A stretch of DNA of 6,356 nt from an uncultured Desulfotignum sp. (lineage in GTDB: Bacteria > Desulfobacterota > Desulfobacteria > Desulfobacterales > Desulfobacteraceae). Below, piece after piece: positions 6,235 through 6,356 of the stretch. The position numbers and the translations under genes are program-made. The notes under the pieces were generated by a model. The model made no database searches. It was not told where the DNA came from and saw only the letters and a list, made by a program, of their open reading frames with translations. Numbering within the stretch: position 1 is the first letter of the stretch; each line of letters starts with the position of its first letter. The stretch lies in assembly GCA_937951975.1 (NCBI GenBank), contig CALGAJ010000183.1:1-6356 (forward strand), in the 5' to 3' direction.

Positions 6235-6263
6235 TTGAAAATATCCCAATGCCCTGATATAAA
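6235..6263 (+). promoter_or_regulatory. Promoter of tRNA-Thr
   Basis: TTGAAA (6235-6240) and TATAAA (6258-6263) are separated by exactly 17 bases and both are close to the sigma70 consensus. The bases after the -10 are GC-rich (GGGCG, 6264-6268), the discriminator type often seen at stringently controlled stable-RNA promoters. The predicted start near 6270 leaves a leader of about ten bases before the tRNA. Confidence 0.7.
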
Positions 6264-6280
6264 GGGCGTTGTTTTAAAAA

Positions 6281-6356
6281 GCCGGCGTAACTCAGGTGGT
6301 AGAGTAGCTGATTCGTAATCAGCAAGTCAGCAGTTCGAGTCTGCTCGCCGGCTCCA
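6281..6356 (+). tRNA. tRNA-Thr (anticodon CGT)
   Basis: A full 76-nt cloverleaf can be drawn. The acceptor arms GCCGGCG (6281-6287) and CGCCGGC (6346-6352) pair over seven bases. The D stem is ACTC/GAGT, the anticodon stem is GCTGA/TCAGC with loop TTCGTAA, the variable loop is AAGTC, and the T stem is AGCAG/CTGCT with loop TTCGAGT. The anticodon CGT (6314-6316) reads ACG, threonine; G35 and U36 fit threonine identity. The discriminator base is T at 6353, followed by an encoded CCA that ends exactly at the window edge. All stems are fully paired, so the gene looks functional. It is transcribed away from the neighbouring operon from its own promoter. Confidence 0.97.

Noticed and set aside
1..6356. 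Frequent GATCCGG/GGATCC words across the window
   Set aside because: They fall mainly in coding sequence where preferred codons such as GAT, ATC, CCG and CGG adjoin. No regular spacing or intergenic clustering is seen, so codon preference explains them.

Overview
The window is a compact stretch of a moderately GC-rich bacterial chromosome with almost no non-coding DNA. The protein families and gene style suggest a Gram-negative anaerobe of the Desulfobacterota, possibly Desulfobacterales. That placement is an inference from gene content and was not tested by any search. There are no transposases, CRISPR repeats, phage genes or obvious signs of recent transfer.

Plus-strand block (1-2230): the 3' part of folP (dihydropteroate synthase, folate synthesis) overlaps a YbbR-domain envelope protein. 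That gene is followed after 10 nt by a complete coaX (type III pantothenate kinase, first step of CoA synthesis). This is a tightly packed housekeeping operon running from before the window. folP-cdaA-cdaR(ybbR) is a widespread order, but here no diadenylate cyclase gene lies between folP and the YbbR gene.

Convergent junction (2231-2259): 29 bp separate the stop codons of coaX and the minus-strand operon. It holds two short, mutually exclusive hairpins and no convincing U-tract terminator.

Minus-strand block (6065 down to 2260): five genes appear to form one operon, with gaps of at most 11 nt or short overlaps. In transcription order they are: a small PA2779-family exported/membrane protein; a PA2778-family C39-like cysteine peptidase with TPR repeats and a probable lipoprotein signal; and the ATPase, permease and periplasmic binding protein of an ABC importer of the nitrate/sulfonate/NMT1 class. 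A candidate sigma70-like promoter with an inverted repeat at the predicted start site lies upstream. The most interesting point is the coupling of the poorly understood PA2778/PA2779 pair to a dedicated solute importer whose ATPase has an atypical Q-loop.

Right end (6281-6356): a complete tRNA-Thr(CGT) with encoded CCA reads outward on the plus strand. It has a well-spaced promoter (TTGAAA, 17 nt, TATAAA) with a GC-rich discriminator. The 215 bp between the operon and the tRNA hold the two divergent promoters and little else.
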